DNA of 13,708 nucleotides from contig CAZNDN010000110.1 in the NCBI GenBank assembly GCA_964571815.1, positions 1 through 13,708 on the forward strand, in the 5' to 3' direction. Below the pieces are notes generated by a model. The model was not told the origin of the DNA and searched no databases. It saw only the letters and a list, made by a program, of their open reading frames with translations. Positions 6,146 through 13,708 of the stretch are shown here, in pieces (position 1 is the first letter of the stretch; each line of letters opens with the position of its first letter). This stretch comes from CAZNDN01 sp964571815 (GTDB lineage: Bacteria; Fibrobacterota; Chitinivibrionia; Chitinivibrionales; WJKA01). The position numbers were made by a program, and so were the translations under genes.

Positions 6146-8809
6146 CTATATGTGATTTGTTGTCTTTGGCCCTTCCTGGTTCCTATTACGCCTGATCCAC
6201 TTATCCACCTCAACCGCGAAAAACACCACCGACGAAAGCCCCAGCGTGAGTCCCAGCTCGCGCGGGGAGAGGGGGGCCGTGCGGAATACGGGGTTGAGAA
6301 AAGGAACGTACACGGTTGCCAACTGCAGCACCACCGTCAGCAGCACCGCGCCCGTCAGGAGTTTGTTGCTCAAGATACCCTGCCGGAAGAGTGAGCGCCG
6401 TTCCGAACGGATCGCCAGCACGTTTCCCATCTGGCTGAAACACAGCACCGTGAACACGATTGTCTGCCAGTTGTCAATGCCCAGACGCATGCTCAGGCCC
6501 TGGGCAAACACCGAGACCGCTCCCATGAGCAGGCCGAGCCACAGGATCTGCACGCCCATACCGCGGGCGAAGACACTCTCCTTTGGATGACGCGGCGGGC
6601 GGCGCATGATATCGGGTTCGCCCGGCTCCGCGGTCAGCGCCAGCCCCGGGAGCCCGTCGGTCACAAGATTGATCCACAGGATATGAATGGGCAGCAGGGG
6701 GATGGGGAGCCCGAAAAAGGGGGCAAGAGTGATGGTCCAGATTTCGCCGGCGTTGCTTGTCATGGTATAGCGGATGAACTTGCGGATATTATCGAAAATC
6801 CGTCGTCCCTCCCGCACCGCTCCCACAATCGTTGCGAAGTTGTCGTCGAGCAGGATCATGTCCGACGATTCCTTGGAGACATCGGTACCGGTGATCCCCA
6901 TGGCCACACCGATATCGGCCCGTTTCAGCGCCGGGGCGTCGTTGACCCCGTCGCCGGTCATGGCCGCGAACTGGCCCTTGTGCTGAAGCGCCGTGAGGAT
7001 CTTGAGCTTCTGCTCCGGCGCCACGCGGGCGTAGGCCCTGATCTCCATAACCCTCCGCTGAAGCTCCTCCTCGCTCATTGCCGCAAGCTCTCGCCCCGTC
7101 ACCACCGGCTCGTCCTTCTCGATGATTCCCAGACGGGAAGCGATCGCCCCCGCGGTCACGGGATGGTCCCCGGTGATCATCACCGGCCTGATACCGGCCC
7201 TCCTGCACTCGGCCACCGCCTCCCGCGCTTCCTGACGCGGCGGGTCGATCATGCCCGCAAGGCCCAGAAACAGAAGACCGGTCTCGGCGCTTTCCGGCGT
7301 GCACGGATCGGGAACCTCGTCCCACCGCCGTACCGCGAAGGCAAGGACCCGCAAGCCCCGGGAGGCCATACGCTCGTTTTCCTCACCGATACTTCGGGTA
7401 TCGATCGGCTGTTCCTCGCCTCCCACCAGGGCGCCGCGACACTTCGGCAACAGTTCGTCGACCGCTCCCTTGGTGAAAGCGATGACTTTCGAATCGCCGT
7501 CGGAATGGAACGTGGTCATGCACTTGCGCTCCGAATCGAAGGGAAGTTCGGCGCGGCGGGGACAACGTTGCACGGTTTCCGCTTTCTCGATACCCATGGA
7601 CGCTGCCGCGGCAACCAGTGCGGTCTCCGTGGGATCGCCCAGAAGCCTGCCCGTGTCGTCCCGGCTCACATCGTTGCTGACCGCCATCGCGGTAAGCAGC
7701 AGCCGGGCGGCCTCCGAGGTCGGCGTCTCGAAGCTCTCGGTGTCGCTCGTGCCGGGTTTGACGCGCCGGTTGTCAACGAGCAGCTCTTCGACGGTCATCC
7801 TGTTGAGGGTGAGCGTACCGGTTTTGTCGGAACAGATGTAGGTGACCGAGCCGAGGGTCTCGACTGCCGGGAGTCGCCGCAGAAGTGCGTTGCGACGAAC
7901 CATTGTGCGCGCGCCCAGGGCCAGGGAGATGGTGACGACCGCGGGCAGGGCCTCGGGAATCGCGGCCACGGCAAGCGATATGGCGGTGAGCAGCATCAGC
8001 ACCACCGGTTCTCCGCGCAGCAGCCCCAGCACGAACACCAGAGCGCAGATTGCCGCTACCGCTACGGCCAGCCGCCTGCCGAACGCGGCAAGGCGTTTCT
8101 GCAGCGGGGTCTTCATCTCCTTCTGCCCCTGGATCAATCCCGCGATTTTTCCCAGCTCCGTGTTCATGCCGGTGGCGGCAACGACACCGACTCCGCGTCC
8201 TCGCGCAATTGTGGTTCCGGCGTAGACCATGTTGCGGCGGTCGGCCAACGGAAGCTCCGGGTCCTCAAGGGGATCGGTCGTCTTGTTGACGGCCGTGCTC
8301 TCGCCGGTAATGGCCGCTTCTTCCACTTTCAACTGCGCGGCTTCCACCATGCGCATGTCGGCGGAAACGATCGTACCCGCCTCGAGCAGCACGATATCTC
8401 CCGGCACCAGTGTCGCGGCGTCGATCGCCTGAGGCGTGCCGTCACGGACAACCGTGGCCGACGCCGCGGCCATCCTTTTCAGGGCCTCCATCGCCTTCTC
8501 GGCGCGGAACTCCTGTACGAACCCGATCACGGCATTGAGCACCACGATCACGACAATCGCAATCGTGTCGCCGGGCTCGCCGACAATTCCCGAGATTACC
8601 GCCGCACCGATAAGGATCAGAATCATCAGGTCGGAGAACTGATCGATGAGTATCGACAGGACGGTGCGCCCCTTCTTCTCCTTCAGCCGGTTGGGCCCGT
8701 ACTCGTTCAGCCGCCCGGCCGCTTCGGACCGGGAAAGCCCGTTGCGTGAAGTGGAGAGCGCTTCGAACGTTTCATCAATGGAAAAGGTATGCCGGGTTAC
8801 GGACTGCAT
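6146..8809 (-). CDS. Cation-transporting P-type ATPase, type II (Ca2+-ATPase-like)
   Basis: ATP-driven cation pump of the inner membrane, 887 residues, the usual size of bacterial P2-type ATPases. In order: N-terminal cation-ATPase domain (about 5-70); M1-M2 (about 55-100); actuator domain with TGES at 168-171; M3-M4 with the ion-site motif PEALP at 285-289; phosphorylation site DKTGT at D328; nucleotide-binding domain with KGA at 447-449; TGD at 546-548; hinge TGDGVND at 618-624; and M5-M10. M5 SNAGE (N686, E689) and M6 NLVTD (N714, T717, D718) match the SERCA Ca2+ ligands N768, E771, N796, T799 and D800. The M8 ligand E908 of SERCA is Q793 here. Ca2+ export is the best guess; Mn2+ or another cation is not excluded. 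The ATG at 8809 has GGAG 5 nt upstream; the longer TTG-started frame lacks support. It sits between two RND operons on the same strand, 118 nt after the previous stop, and may be separately regulated. Confidence 0.95.
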   Translation of the reverse strand: MQSVTRHTFSIDETFEALSTSRNGLSRSEAAGRLNEYGPNRLKEKKGRTVLSILIDQFSDLMILILIGAAVISGIVGEPGDTIAIVVIVVLNAVIGFVQEFRAEKAMEALKRMAAASATVVRDGTPQAIDAATLVPGDIVLLEAGTIVSADMRMVEAAQLKVEEAAITGESTAVNKTTDPLEDPELPLADRRNMVYAGTTIARGRGVGVVAATGMNTELGKIAGLIQGQKEMKTPLQKRLAAFGRRLAVAVAAICALVFVLGLLRGEPVVLMLLTAISLAVAAIPEALPAVVTISLALGARTMVRRNALLRRLPAVETLGSVTYICSDKTGTLTLNRMTVEELLVDNRRVKPGTSDTESFETPTSEAARLLLTAMAVSNDVSRDDTGRLLGDPTETALVAAAASMGIEKAETVQRCPRRAELPFDSERKCMTTFHSDGDSKVIAFTKGAVDELLPKCRGALVGGEEQPIDTRSIGEENERMASRGLRVLAFAVRRWDEVPDPCTPESAETGLLFLGLAGMIDPPRQEAREAVAECRRAGIRPVMITGDHPVTAGAIASRLGIIEKDEPVVTGRELAAMSEEELQRRVMEIRAYARVAPEQKLKILTALQHKGQFAAMTGDGVNDAPALKRADIGVAMGITGTDVSKESSDMILLDDNFATIVGAVREGRRIFDNIRKFIRYTMTSNAGEIWTITLAPFFGLPIPLLPIHILWINLVTDGLPGLALTAEPGEPDIMRRPPRHPKESVFARGMGVQILWLGLLMGAVSVFAQGLSMRLGIDNWQTIVFTVLCFSQMGNVLAIRSERRSLFRQGILSNKLLTGAVLLTVVLQLATVYVPFLNPVFRTAPLSPRELGLTLGLSSVVFFAVEVDKWIRRNRNQEGPKTTNHI

Positions 8810-8824
8810 GATATCTCCGGAGGC

Positions 8825-8884
8825 TTCGACCGCGCGCGGAAGGGGGCGGGAAATGTACGGCAATCATTGGAGCTTGCGGTCGAA
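8825..8884 (-). promoter_or_regulatory. 9-bp inverted repeat in the leader of the P-type ATPase gene
   Basis: TTCGACCGC (8825-8833) and GCGGTCGAA (8876-8884) are perfect reverse complements separated by 42 nt, within the 118-nt gap before the ATPase gene. In the transcript they could pair into a stem with a large loop ending about 6 nt before the GGAG ribosome-binding site. A smaller perfect palindrome, CCGCGCGCGG (8830-8839), overlaps the left arm and could compete with that pairing. The arrangement could be a leader structure or two halves of a protein-binding site. It could also be chance in GC-rich DNA. No promoter could be identified with confidence in this gap. Confidence 0.35.
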
Positions 8885-8927
8885 CATGCACCCGGCCGGC
8901 GCGGCTCCGATTTGCGTATGCCGGGGC

Positions 8928-11900
8928 TCATCCGACAATGCGCTTGATACCGCCCTTGAACCACTCCCCGATACGGTCAATATAGAAATAGGCGATCGGC
9001 ACGACTACCAGCGTGAGCACGGTAGCGCTGAGCAGTCCGCCGATAACGGTCAGCGACATGGGAGCCCGCAGCTCCGAGCCTTCACTGCGCGACAATGCCA
9101 TCGGCAGCATCCCCATGATCGTGGTCCCGGCCGTGATCAGCACCGGGCGCACGCGGGTTTCACCCGCCCGCACGAGCGCATCCTTGACCGAAAGCCCCTC
9201 GCGACGCAGGTGGTTGACAAAGTCAATCATGACGATCCCGTTGTTGACCACGATGCCGCAGAGGATGATCACCCCGATGAAGGCAACCACCGAAAAGGTC
9301 TTGCCCGTGGCAAGCAGAATCCACACCACGCCGATAATCGACAGGGGAAAGGTGGTCAGGACCACGAACGGGTGGGTGAGGCTCTCAAACAGTGACGCCA
9401 TGACCATGTAGACCAGGAGCACCGCGATAGCCAGGGCCAGCCCGAGGTCCCGGAACGTCTCCTGCATGTCTTCGAACTGCCCTTTGAAACTGACCGAGTA
9501 GCTCGAGGGAAGAGAGGTGCGGATACGGCCGATCTTCTCCTTGATTTCCTCCACGGCCGAAGCGAGGTCGCGCTCCACGAGGTTGGCGTCGACTACACCC
9601 ACGCGCAGCTTGTTGTCGCGGCGGATCACCAGCGGGCCTTCGCGGCGACGGATTTCTACCACCTGGCGAAGGGGAACGGAGGCGCCGCCGGCGGTTCGCA
9701 GCGGGATCGAACCGATCCGGTCGAGGTCCTCTCTGAACCGCTCGTCAACTATGACCCGTACGTCGATTTCATCCTCGCCCGTGCGAAGCCGGGTGGCGAC
9801 CCGGCCGAGGTTGGCCGTCTCGATTGCCTGCTGCACCTGCGCCGGCATCAGGCCCAGCCGCAGCGCCTTGCGCCGGTTGAGCACGAAGTGATACTCGGGA
9901 CGACCTTTGGCAAAGGAACTCTCGATATCGCGCAGCCCCTCGACCGAACCCATGATCTCCGCCACGCGGTCGGCAATGCTGCGCAGTGTGCCGAGGTCTT
10001 TGCCGTAGACACGGACATTGATCGGCTTCTCGTCACCGCCCATCATCCCCATGTTCATGAATGTGTAGCGGGTATTCTCCAGCTTCGGCAGCCGTGATCG
10101 TACGGCCTCCTGGATCTGCTGATCGTCGCGCTCGCGCGTATCCGCATCGGTCAGACGAACGAATATCTGCGCCTCGTGCGGGCCGGTGATCGCCGCCTGG
10201 TCCCCGCCGCGCTCCGTTTCACTTCGGCCGATTATCTCGCCCACCGTGATCACCTCGGGCATCCTCACCATCTCTTCCCGAATACGCGCGGTCAGCCGCG
10301 AGGTCTCCTCCAGAGTGGTGCCCACCGGGAGCTGTACTTTCAGCACAAACCGCCCGCCGTCGGCCTCGGGCATGAACTCCTTGCCGAGGAAGGTCGCGCC
10401 GGCCGCCAGCGAGAGCACCAGCACGAGCGCAACCGCCAGAGTGGTCAGGACATGGTGGTCCAGGGCGGCGCGAAGACGATTCGTGTACCACTGTCTGATC
10501 GGCGCAAACCATGCGGCAGTCTCTTTCGTGCGTCGCTCCTTGAAAAAGACCGACGCCAGCATGGGTACGATTGTCAGGGCCACGAACAGGCTGGCGAGCA
10601 GAGAGAAAATGATCGTCAGGGCCACGCCGCGGAAAAGCTGAGCGGCAAGCCCCTGAGAAAAAAGTATGGGGAGGAACACGACAACCGTGGTCAGGGTCGA
10701 CGCGCTGATAGCCAGTGCCACCTCGGAGGCGCCCCGACGGGCGGCGTCCTTGCGGTGCGTGCCGTGCTCGAGGTGACGATAGATGTTCTCGATCACCACG
10801 ACCGCGTTGTCGACCAGCATGCCCACGCCCAGCGCCAGCCCCCCGAGCGTCATCAGGTTCAGCGTGAAGCCGGAGGCGTAGATCGCGATGAATGTCGTGA
10901 TGATCGAAAGCGGAATCGCAACCGCAATCGTAAGGGTGGGCCGGATATTGAGCAGGAAGATCAGCATGAACCCGATAGCCAGTATCCCGCCCACGATCGC
11001 GTTCCACGAGGTGGCCGAGGTGATCCGCTGCACGGGGGTGCCCTGGTCGAAAATCTCGATAAACGATAGCTTCGGATACAAACTCTTGATACGATCCAGT
11101 TCCGCATTGACCCGCTGCGAGACACGCAGCGTATTGGCTCCGCTGAGCTTGTTGATCACCAGAAACACGCTCTCGTTGCCGTCCATGCGTATCCGGTTGC
11201 GTTGCTCCTTGAACGTATCTTCCACCCGCGCCACTTCGTGCAGACTCACCGGCGTACCGTCGGGCGATGCGCCCACCACGGCGTTTTCGATATCCTCCAT
11301 GTTCTCGAACTGGCCCACGGCGCGGAACAGGAAATCGGTGTTGTCTCTGGTGAAATAGCCGGCCGGCGTATTCATGTTCTGCATGGCCAGGGCCTGGACA
11401 ATCCCGTTGACATCCAGTCCGCGCTCCCGTACGCGTGCGGGGTTCAGCGACACCCTGATCTCCCGCATTTTCTCCCCGTACACCGCCGCCTGCGCCACCC
11501 CGTCGAGGCGCTGGAGGCGGTCGCGGACATTGTCTTCAAGGATGGTCCGAATCTCGTAGGAGTCGTGAGGGCCGGTCACGCCGATGAACATGATCGGCAT
11601 CTGTGAGAGATTGAACTTGAAAACCACGGGCTCGGTGATATCGTCGGGAAGGAAATCGCGGATCATATCGATATTGTCTTTGATATCCTGCGCCGCGTAG
11701 TCGAGGTTGGTGCCCCACTCGAACTCGACATTGATCGCCGAAATGCCCTCGGCCGACTGCGAGGAAATATTCTTCACGCCGTTGACTCCGGCGATCATGC
11801 CCTCCATGGGCCGGGTCAGCAGCTCTTCGATTTCCTCCGGGGCAACCCCGGCGTACTGCGTGACCACCGAAACCACCGGATAGGTGATATCGGGAAGCAT

Positions 11901-12020
11901 GTCCAGACCGAGTCTGCTCAGGGAAAGCAAGCCGAACGTCACGATGATCAGAATGAACATCGTGATGGTCACGCGGCGGTTGACCGAGAAGTTGACAAGA
12001 GGAAGCGAGCGATCGTCCAC
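8928..12020 (-). CDS. RND efflux permease, HAE-1-like (right system)
   Basis: Inner-membrane proton-driven exporter, 1030 residues, full length. TM1 lies at about 17-36; a periplasmic loop runs to about 335; TM2-TM6 at about 338-490; TM7 about 524-545; a second periplasmic loop to about 856; and TM8-TM12 about 858-1014. TM4 has GMLVDNAVVVIENI, so D404 matches AcrB D407 but the second relay aspartate is N405. TM10 has GIVVNNGIVMID, with N926 where AcrB has K940. The TM4 motif favours the HAE-1 (organic substrate) class over the CusA-type metal class, although a methionine cluster, M655, M657, M659 and M660, sits in the second periplasmic loop. The start is GTG at 12020-12018, supported by GGAGGT (12032-12027) with a 6-nt spacer; no ATG gives a complete N-terminus. 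It follows its adaptor by 38 nt. It clearly differs from the left pump and is not a recent duplicate. Confidence 0.96.
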   Translation of the reverse strand: MDDRSLPLVNFSVNRRVTITMFILIIVTFGLLSLSRLGLDMLPDITYPVVSVVTQYAGVAPEEIEELLTRPMEGMIAGVNGVKNISSQSAEGISAINVEFEWGTNLDYAAQDIKDNIDMIRDFLPDDITEPVVFKFNLSQMPIMFIGVTGPHDSYEIRTILEDNVRDRLQRLDGVAQAAVYGEKMREIRVSLNPARVRERGLDVNGIVQALAMQNMNTPAGYFTRDNTDFLFRAVGQFENMEDIENAVVGASPDGTPVSLHEVARVEDTFKEQRNRIRMDGNESVFLVINKLSGANTLRVSQRVNAELDRIKSLYPKLSFIEIFDQGTPVQRITSATSWNAIVGGILAIGFMLIFLLNIRPTLTIAVAIPLSIITTFIAIYASGFTLNLMTLGGLALGVGMLVDNAVVVIENIYRHLEHGTHRKDAARRGASEVALAISASTLTTVVVFLPILFSQGLAAQLFRGVALTIIFSLLASLFVALTIVPMLASVFFKERRTKETAAWFAPIRQWYTNRLRAALDHHVLTTLAVALVLVLSLAAGATFLGKEFMPEADGGRFVLKVQLPVGTTLEETSRLTARIREEMVRMPEVITVGEIIGRSETERGGDQAAITGPHEAQIFVRLTDADTRERDDQQIQEAVRSRLPKLENTRYTFMNMGMMGGDEKPINVRVYGKDLGTLRSIADRVAEIMGSVEGLRDIESSFAKGRPEYHFVLNRRKALRLGLMPAQVQQAIETANLGRVATRLRTGEDEIDVRVIVDERFREDLDRIGSIPLRTAGGASVPLRQVVEIRRREGPLVIRRDNKLRVGVVDANLVERDLASAVEEIKEKIGRIRTSLPSSYSVSFKGQFEDMQETFRDLGLALAIAVLLVYMVMASLFESLTHPFVVLTTFPLSIIGVVWILLATGKTFSVVAFIGVIILCGIVVNNGIVMIDFVNHLRREGLSVKDALVRAGETRVRPVLITAGTTIMGMLPMALSRSEGSELRAPMSLTVIGGLLSATVLTLVVVPIAYFYIDRIGEWFKGGIKRIVG

Positions 12021-12032
12021 GAAACTACCTCC
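12021..12032 (-). promoter_or_regulatory. Strong Shine-Dalgarno fixing a GTG start
   Basis: On the minus strand GGAGGT occupies 12032-12027, followed by the 6-nt spacer AGTTTC and then GTG at 12020. The match and spacing are close to ideal. This decides the start of the RND permease at a GTG, and may compensate for the weaker start codon. Confidence 0.75.
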
Positions 12033-12058
12033 ACACCGGCTGTCCGACCGGATTCGTG

Positions 12059-13096
12059 CTACTCCACGACGTTGACAAGCGCGCTGTCGGGCAAGGCTTT
12101 GTTGCCCGAAATCACGACCAGGGAATTCTCGGCAATGCCGGAGACGATTTCCACGTGTTCATCGGTGCGCCAACCGGTCTCCACGGGCACGGATACGGCG
12201 ATCGAGTCGGTCACGATATACACCCTGTCGTCCACCACGGCCGAGGCCGGCACGGCCAGGGCATCATCCTTTCGCCGCAACACGATACGGACTTCGGCGA
12301 AATACCCCGCTTTCAGCAGTTGATCCGGGTTGGGCACGCGCAGGCGGACCTCGAAGGTATGGCTGACCGGGTCGGCCGACGGATTCACCCAGGCGACTTC
12401 GCCGGTGAACGTCGTGTCCGGAAGCACGTCGGTTACCACCTCCACTTCCATACCCTTGCGAATCACCGATACGGTCTTGTCGTCGACTTCAAGGTCCAGC
12501 CGCAGGGGGTCCAGTTGGGTGATACGCACGAGTCCCGACGGGCCCGGGGTCATGCCCATCGCCTGCGCCGAAAACATCTCACCCTCTTCGGCGCCGATAT
12601 GGGTGACAAAGCCCGAGAACGGCGCTTTCAGAGTCGTGTTTTCCTCAAGCGATTCGACCTCACGTTTCAGGGCGATATACTCTGCCTCGACCTGCTCAAA
12701 CTCCGCCTCGGAGAGGGCATTGTGTGCAAGCAACCGTTGGGACCTGGCGTATCGTGCTTTCAGCGGCTGGAACCGCGCGACAAGCGCAATCAGCCGCGCA
12801 TCGTCCATCTTCGCCACCGCTGTGCCTCTGCGCACGTAGTCCCCGACTTCAACCGGGATATGCACCACGCGCGCGCCGGCCGGCGCCGAGGGGGAGAGAT
12901 CGACACGGCGAAACGGCTCCAGCACGCCGGCGAATCTCCGGCTTTTGACCAGCTCCCGGCGCCGGGCATGGGAAGCCCGCACGCTCATTCTTACTCGGGA
13001 CTGCGATTGGCTGCCGGTCTCGTTCTTGCCGCACCCCGCGGCCAGACAAAGCAGGACCGCGAGTAGTGCTGTTGCGGATGGTCGTCGATAGTGCAT
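12059..13096 (-). CDS. RND periplasmic adaptor (membrane fusion protein), lipoprotein
   Basis: Adaptor of the right efflux system, 345 residues. The N-terminus is a lipoprotein signal: hydrophobic LLAVLLCLAAGC with lipobox LAAGC, so C22 is the predicted lipidated cysteine. The following residue is glycine rather than aspartate, so the simple +2 rule does not predict inner-membrane retention, though adaptors of this class normally sit there. After a basic linker (about 24-55) come the first lipoyl half (about 56-98, with RRVDLSPSAPAG), a short helical hairpin (about 100-150), and the second lipoyl half (about 155-200, KAPFSGFVTHIGAEEGE). The beta-barrel (about 200-275) and membrane-proximal domain (about 278-345) finish the protein. 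The second lipoyl half carries M174, M180 and M182 in a loop. The ATG at 13096 has AAGGAT at 13109-13104 with a 7-nt spacer. It lies 30 nt after the channel stop and 38 nt before the pump GTG, which indicates one operon. Confidence 0.95.
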   Translation of the reverse strand: MHYRRPSATALLAVLLCLAAGCGKNETGSQSQSRVRMSVRASHARRRELVKSRRFAGVLEPFRRVDLSPSAPAGARVVHIPVEVGDYVRRGTAVAKMDDARLIALVARFQPLKARYARSQRLLAHNALSEAEFEQVEAEYIALKREVESLEENTTLKAPFSGFVTHIGAEEGEMFSAQAMGMTPGPSGLVRITQLDPLRLDLEVDDKTVSVIRKGMEVEVVTDVLPDTTFTGEVAWVNPSADPVSHTFEVRLRVPNPDQLLKAGYFAEVRIVLRRKDDALAVPASAVVDDRVYIVTDSIAVSVPVETGWRTDEHVEIVSGIAENSLVVISGNKALPDSALVNVVE

Positions 13097-13126
13097 GCGA
13101 TTGATCCTTGAGGAAGGGGCCGGGGA

Positions 13127-13708
13127 TCAGGGTCGTGCGCCGCCGGTGGACATGGCCCCCGATGAGGCGGCCGGGCTTTGCGAAGCACTGCCGGTCGGTT
13201 GAGGTGTCTGCCGCGATGATGAAACGGGTGAATCGCTCGGGGCCGATTCCTGAAGAGAGGGGCCGATGCGGTATTCCTCAAGCGCAAGCGAGAGGGCGAT
13301 ACGCGCACCCACCAGATTCATCCGGGCCGCGGTGAGTTCCTTGCGGCTGTTGAGCACCTCGCGGTTGGTCACCATGTTGACCTCGTAGCGTGCCTTGGCG
13401 ATATCCAGCGCACGACGAGACACGTCGACCTGCTCCCGGGCAATCTCCACGGCCTTCCGGCTCTCTTCGATACGGCGTACGAGACGGCGCATTGCCGTAA
13501 CGAATCGCCGTTTCGTATCCTGGTACCTGATTTGAAGCGCTTTTTTCCGCCGGGAGATTCCCTTGACTTTGTTGTAGTTCTCGCCCCAGTCAAGCAGCAA
13601 CCAGTTCAGGCTGAGCCCCGCGCTCCACTGGCTCTCCAGGTCGTCGGAGGCCAGGGAATACTGATTGGAGTATTCCTGTCGCACAAACGCGCTGAGCACG
13701 GGTGAGTA
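13127..13708 (-). CDS. TolC-family outer-membrane efflux channel, C-terminal part (runs off right edge)
   Basis: C-terminal 193 residues of an outer-membrane channel; the reading frame stays open to the window edge. An in-frame GTG at 13699 falls inside a conserved channel region (SPVLSAFVRQEY) and is not the start. The piece corresponds to the second OEP repeat: a strand segment with LNWLLLDWGENYNKV, where family members commonly have LFDWG or LFNGG, followed by two long charged helices (RRKKALQIRYQDTKRR and EESRKAVEIAREQVDVSR) and the closing strand-helix region with the family-typical RYEVNMVTNREVLN, ending near YRIG. After that, 44 residues form a Ser/Pro/Gln/Ala-rich low-complexity tail, which is unusual for the family. 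It is the most upstream gene seen of the right operon (channel, adaptor, pump). The promoter and signal peptide lie outside the window. Confidence 0.92.
   Translation of the reverse strand, partial: YSPVLSAFVRQEYSNQYSLASDDLESQWSAGLSLNWLLLDWGENYNKVKGISRRKKALQIRYQDTKRRFVTAMRRLVRRIEESRKAVEIAREQVDVSRRALDIAKARYEVNMVTNREVLNSRKELTAARMNLVGARIALSLALEEYRIGPSLQESAPSDSPVSSSRQTPQPTGSASQSPAASSGAMSTGGARP

Noticed and set aside
5971..6213. N-terminal extension of the left adaptor to 484 residues
   Set aside because: The extension overlaps the end of the ATPase gene and is not protein-like; the ATG at 5970 directly begins a signal anchor and has AAGGAG upstream.
6587..8749. A 720-codon open frame on the plus strand opposite the P-type ATPase
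   Set aside because: It is fully antisense to a gene with all P-type ATPase motifs; its translation is His/Arg/Gly-rich with no recognisable fold. Long antisense frames are expected in GC-rich coding DNA.
8810..8927. yybP-ykoY (Mn2+) riboswitch before the cation ATPase
   Set aside because: This riboswitch often precedes such pumps, but I could not find its conserved GGGGAGUA-type element on the transcribed strand. A covariance search would settle it.
8928..12020. Assignment of the right pump as a CusA/CzcA-type metal exporter
   Set aside because: TM4 reads GMLVDNAVVVIEN, typical of HAE-1 pumps, and no metal-resistance partner genes are present; the methionine cluster alone is not enough.

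Overview
The window is a high-GC bacterial locus in which all seven protein genes lie on the minus strand and are read from right to left. The content points to a Gram-negative (diderm) organism: two tripartite efflux systems, each with an inner-membrane RND pump, a periplasmic adaptor and a TolC-family outer-membrane channel, are separated by a cation-pumping P-type ATPase. The phylum cannot be fixed from this sequence; the proteins look like those of a non-enterobacterial lineage.

In order of transcription, the first operon enters from the right edge. It holds a TolC-family channel missing its N-terminal part (13127-13708), then after 30 nt a lipoprotein membrane-fusion adaptor (12059-13096), then after 38 nt a 1030-residue HAE-1-type RND permease (8928-12020) with a GTG start behind a near-perfect Shine-Dalgarno. 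After a 118-nt gap containing a 9-bp inverted repeat comes an 887-residue type II (Ca2+-ATPase-like) P-type ATPase (6146-8809). After a further 175 nt comes a second operon in a different order: signal-anchored adaptor (4759-5970), 13 nt, a 1054-residue RND permease (1581-4745), and a complete TolC-family channel (247-1584) whose ATG overlaps the pump's stop codon as ATGA. Positions 1-246 hold no convincing gene, only a small hairpin after the last stop and a possible promoter reading off the left edge.

Each adaptor should bridge its RND pump to its outer-membrane channel, so that proton-driven export reaches the outside of the cell. The ATPase should export a divalent cation, most likely Ca2+, across the inner membrane and need not be mechanistically tied to the pumps. 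Substrates of both pumps are unknown, and no regulator gene lies in the window to hint at them. I find no evidence for a wholly novel system. The points worth a second look are the paired non-identical efflux operons, the proton-relay variants of the pumps, the ion-site composition of the ATPase, the inverted repeat in its leader, and an unusual Ser/Pro tail on the partial channel.
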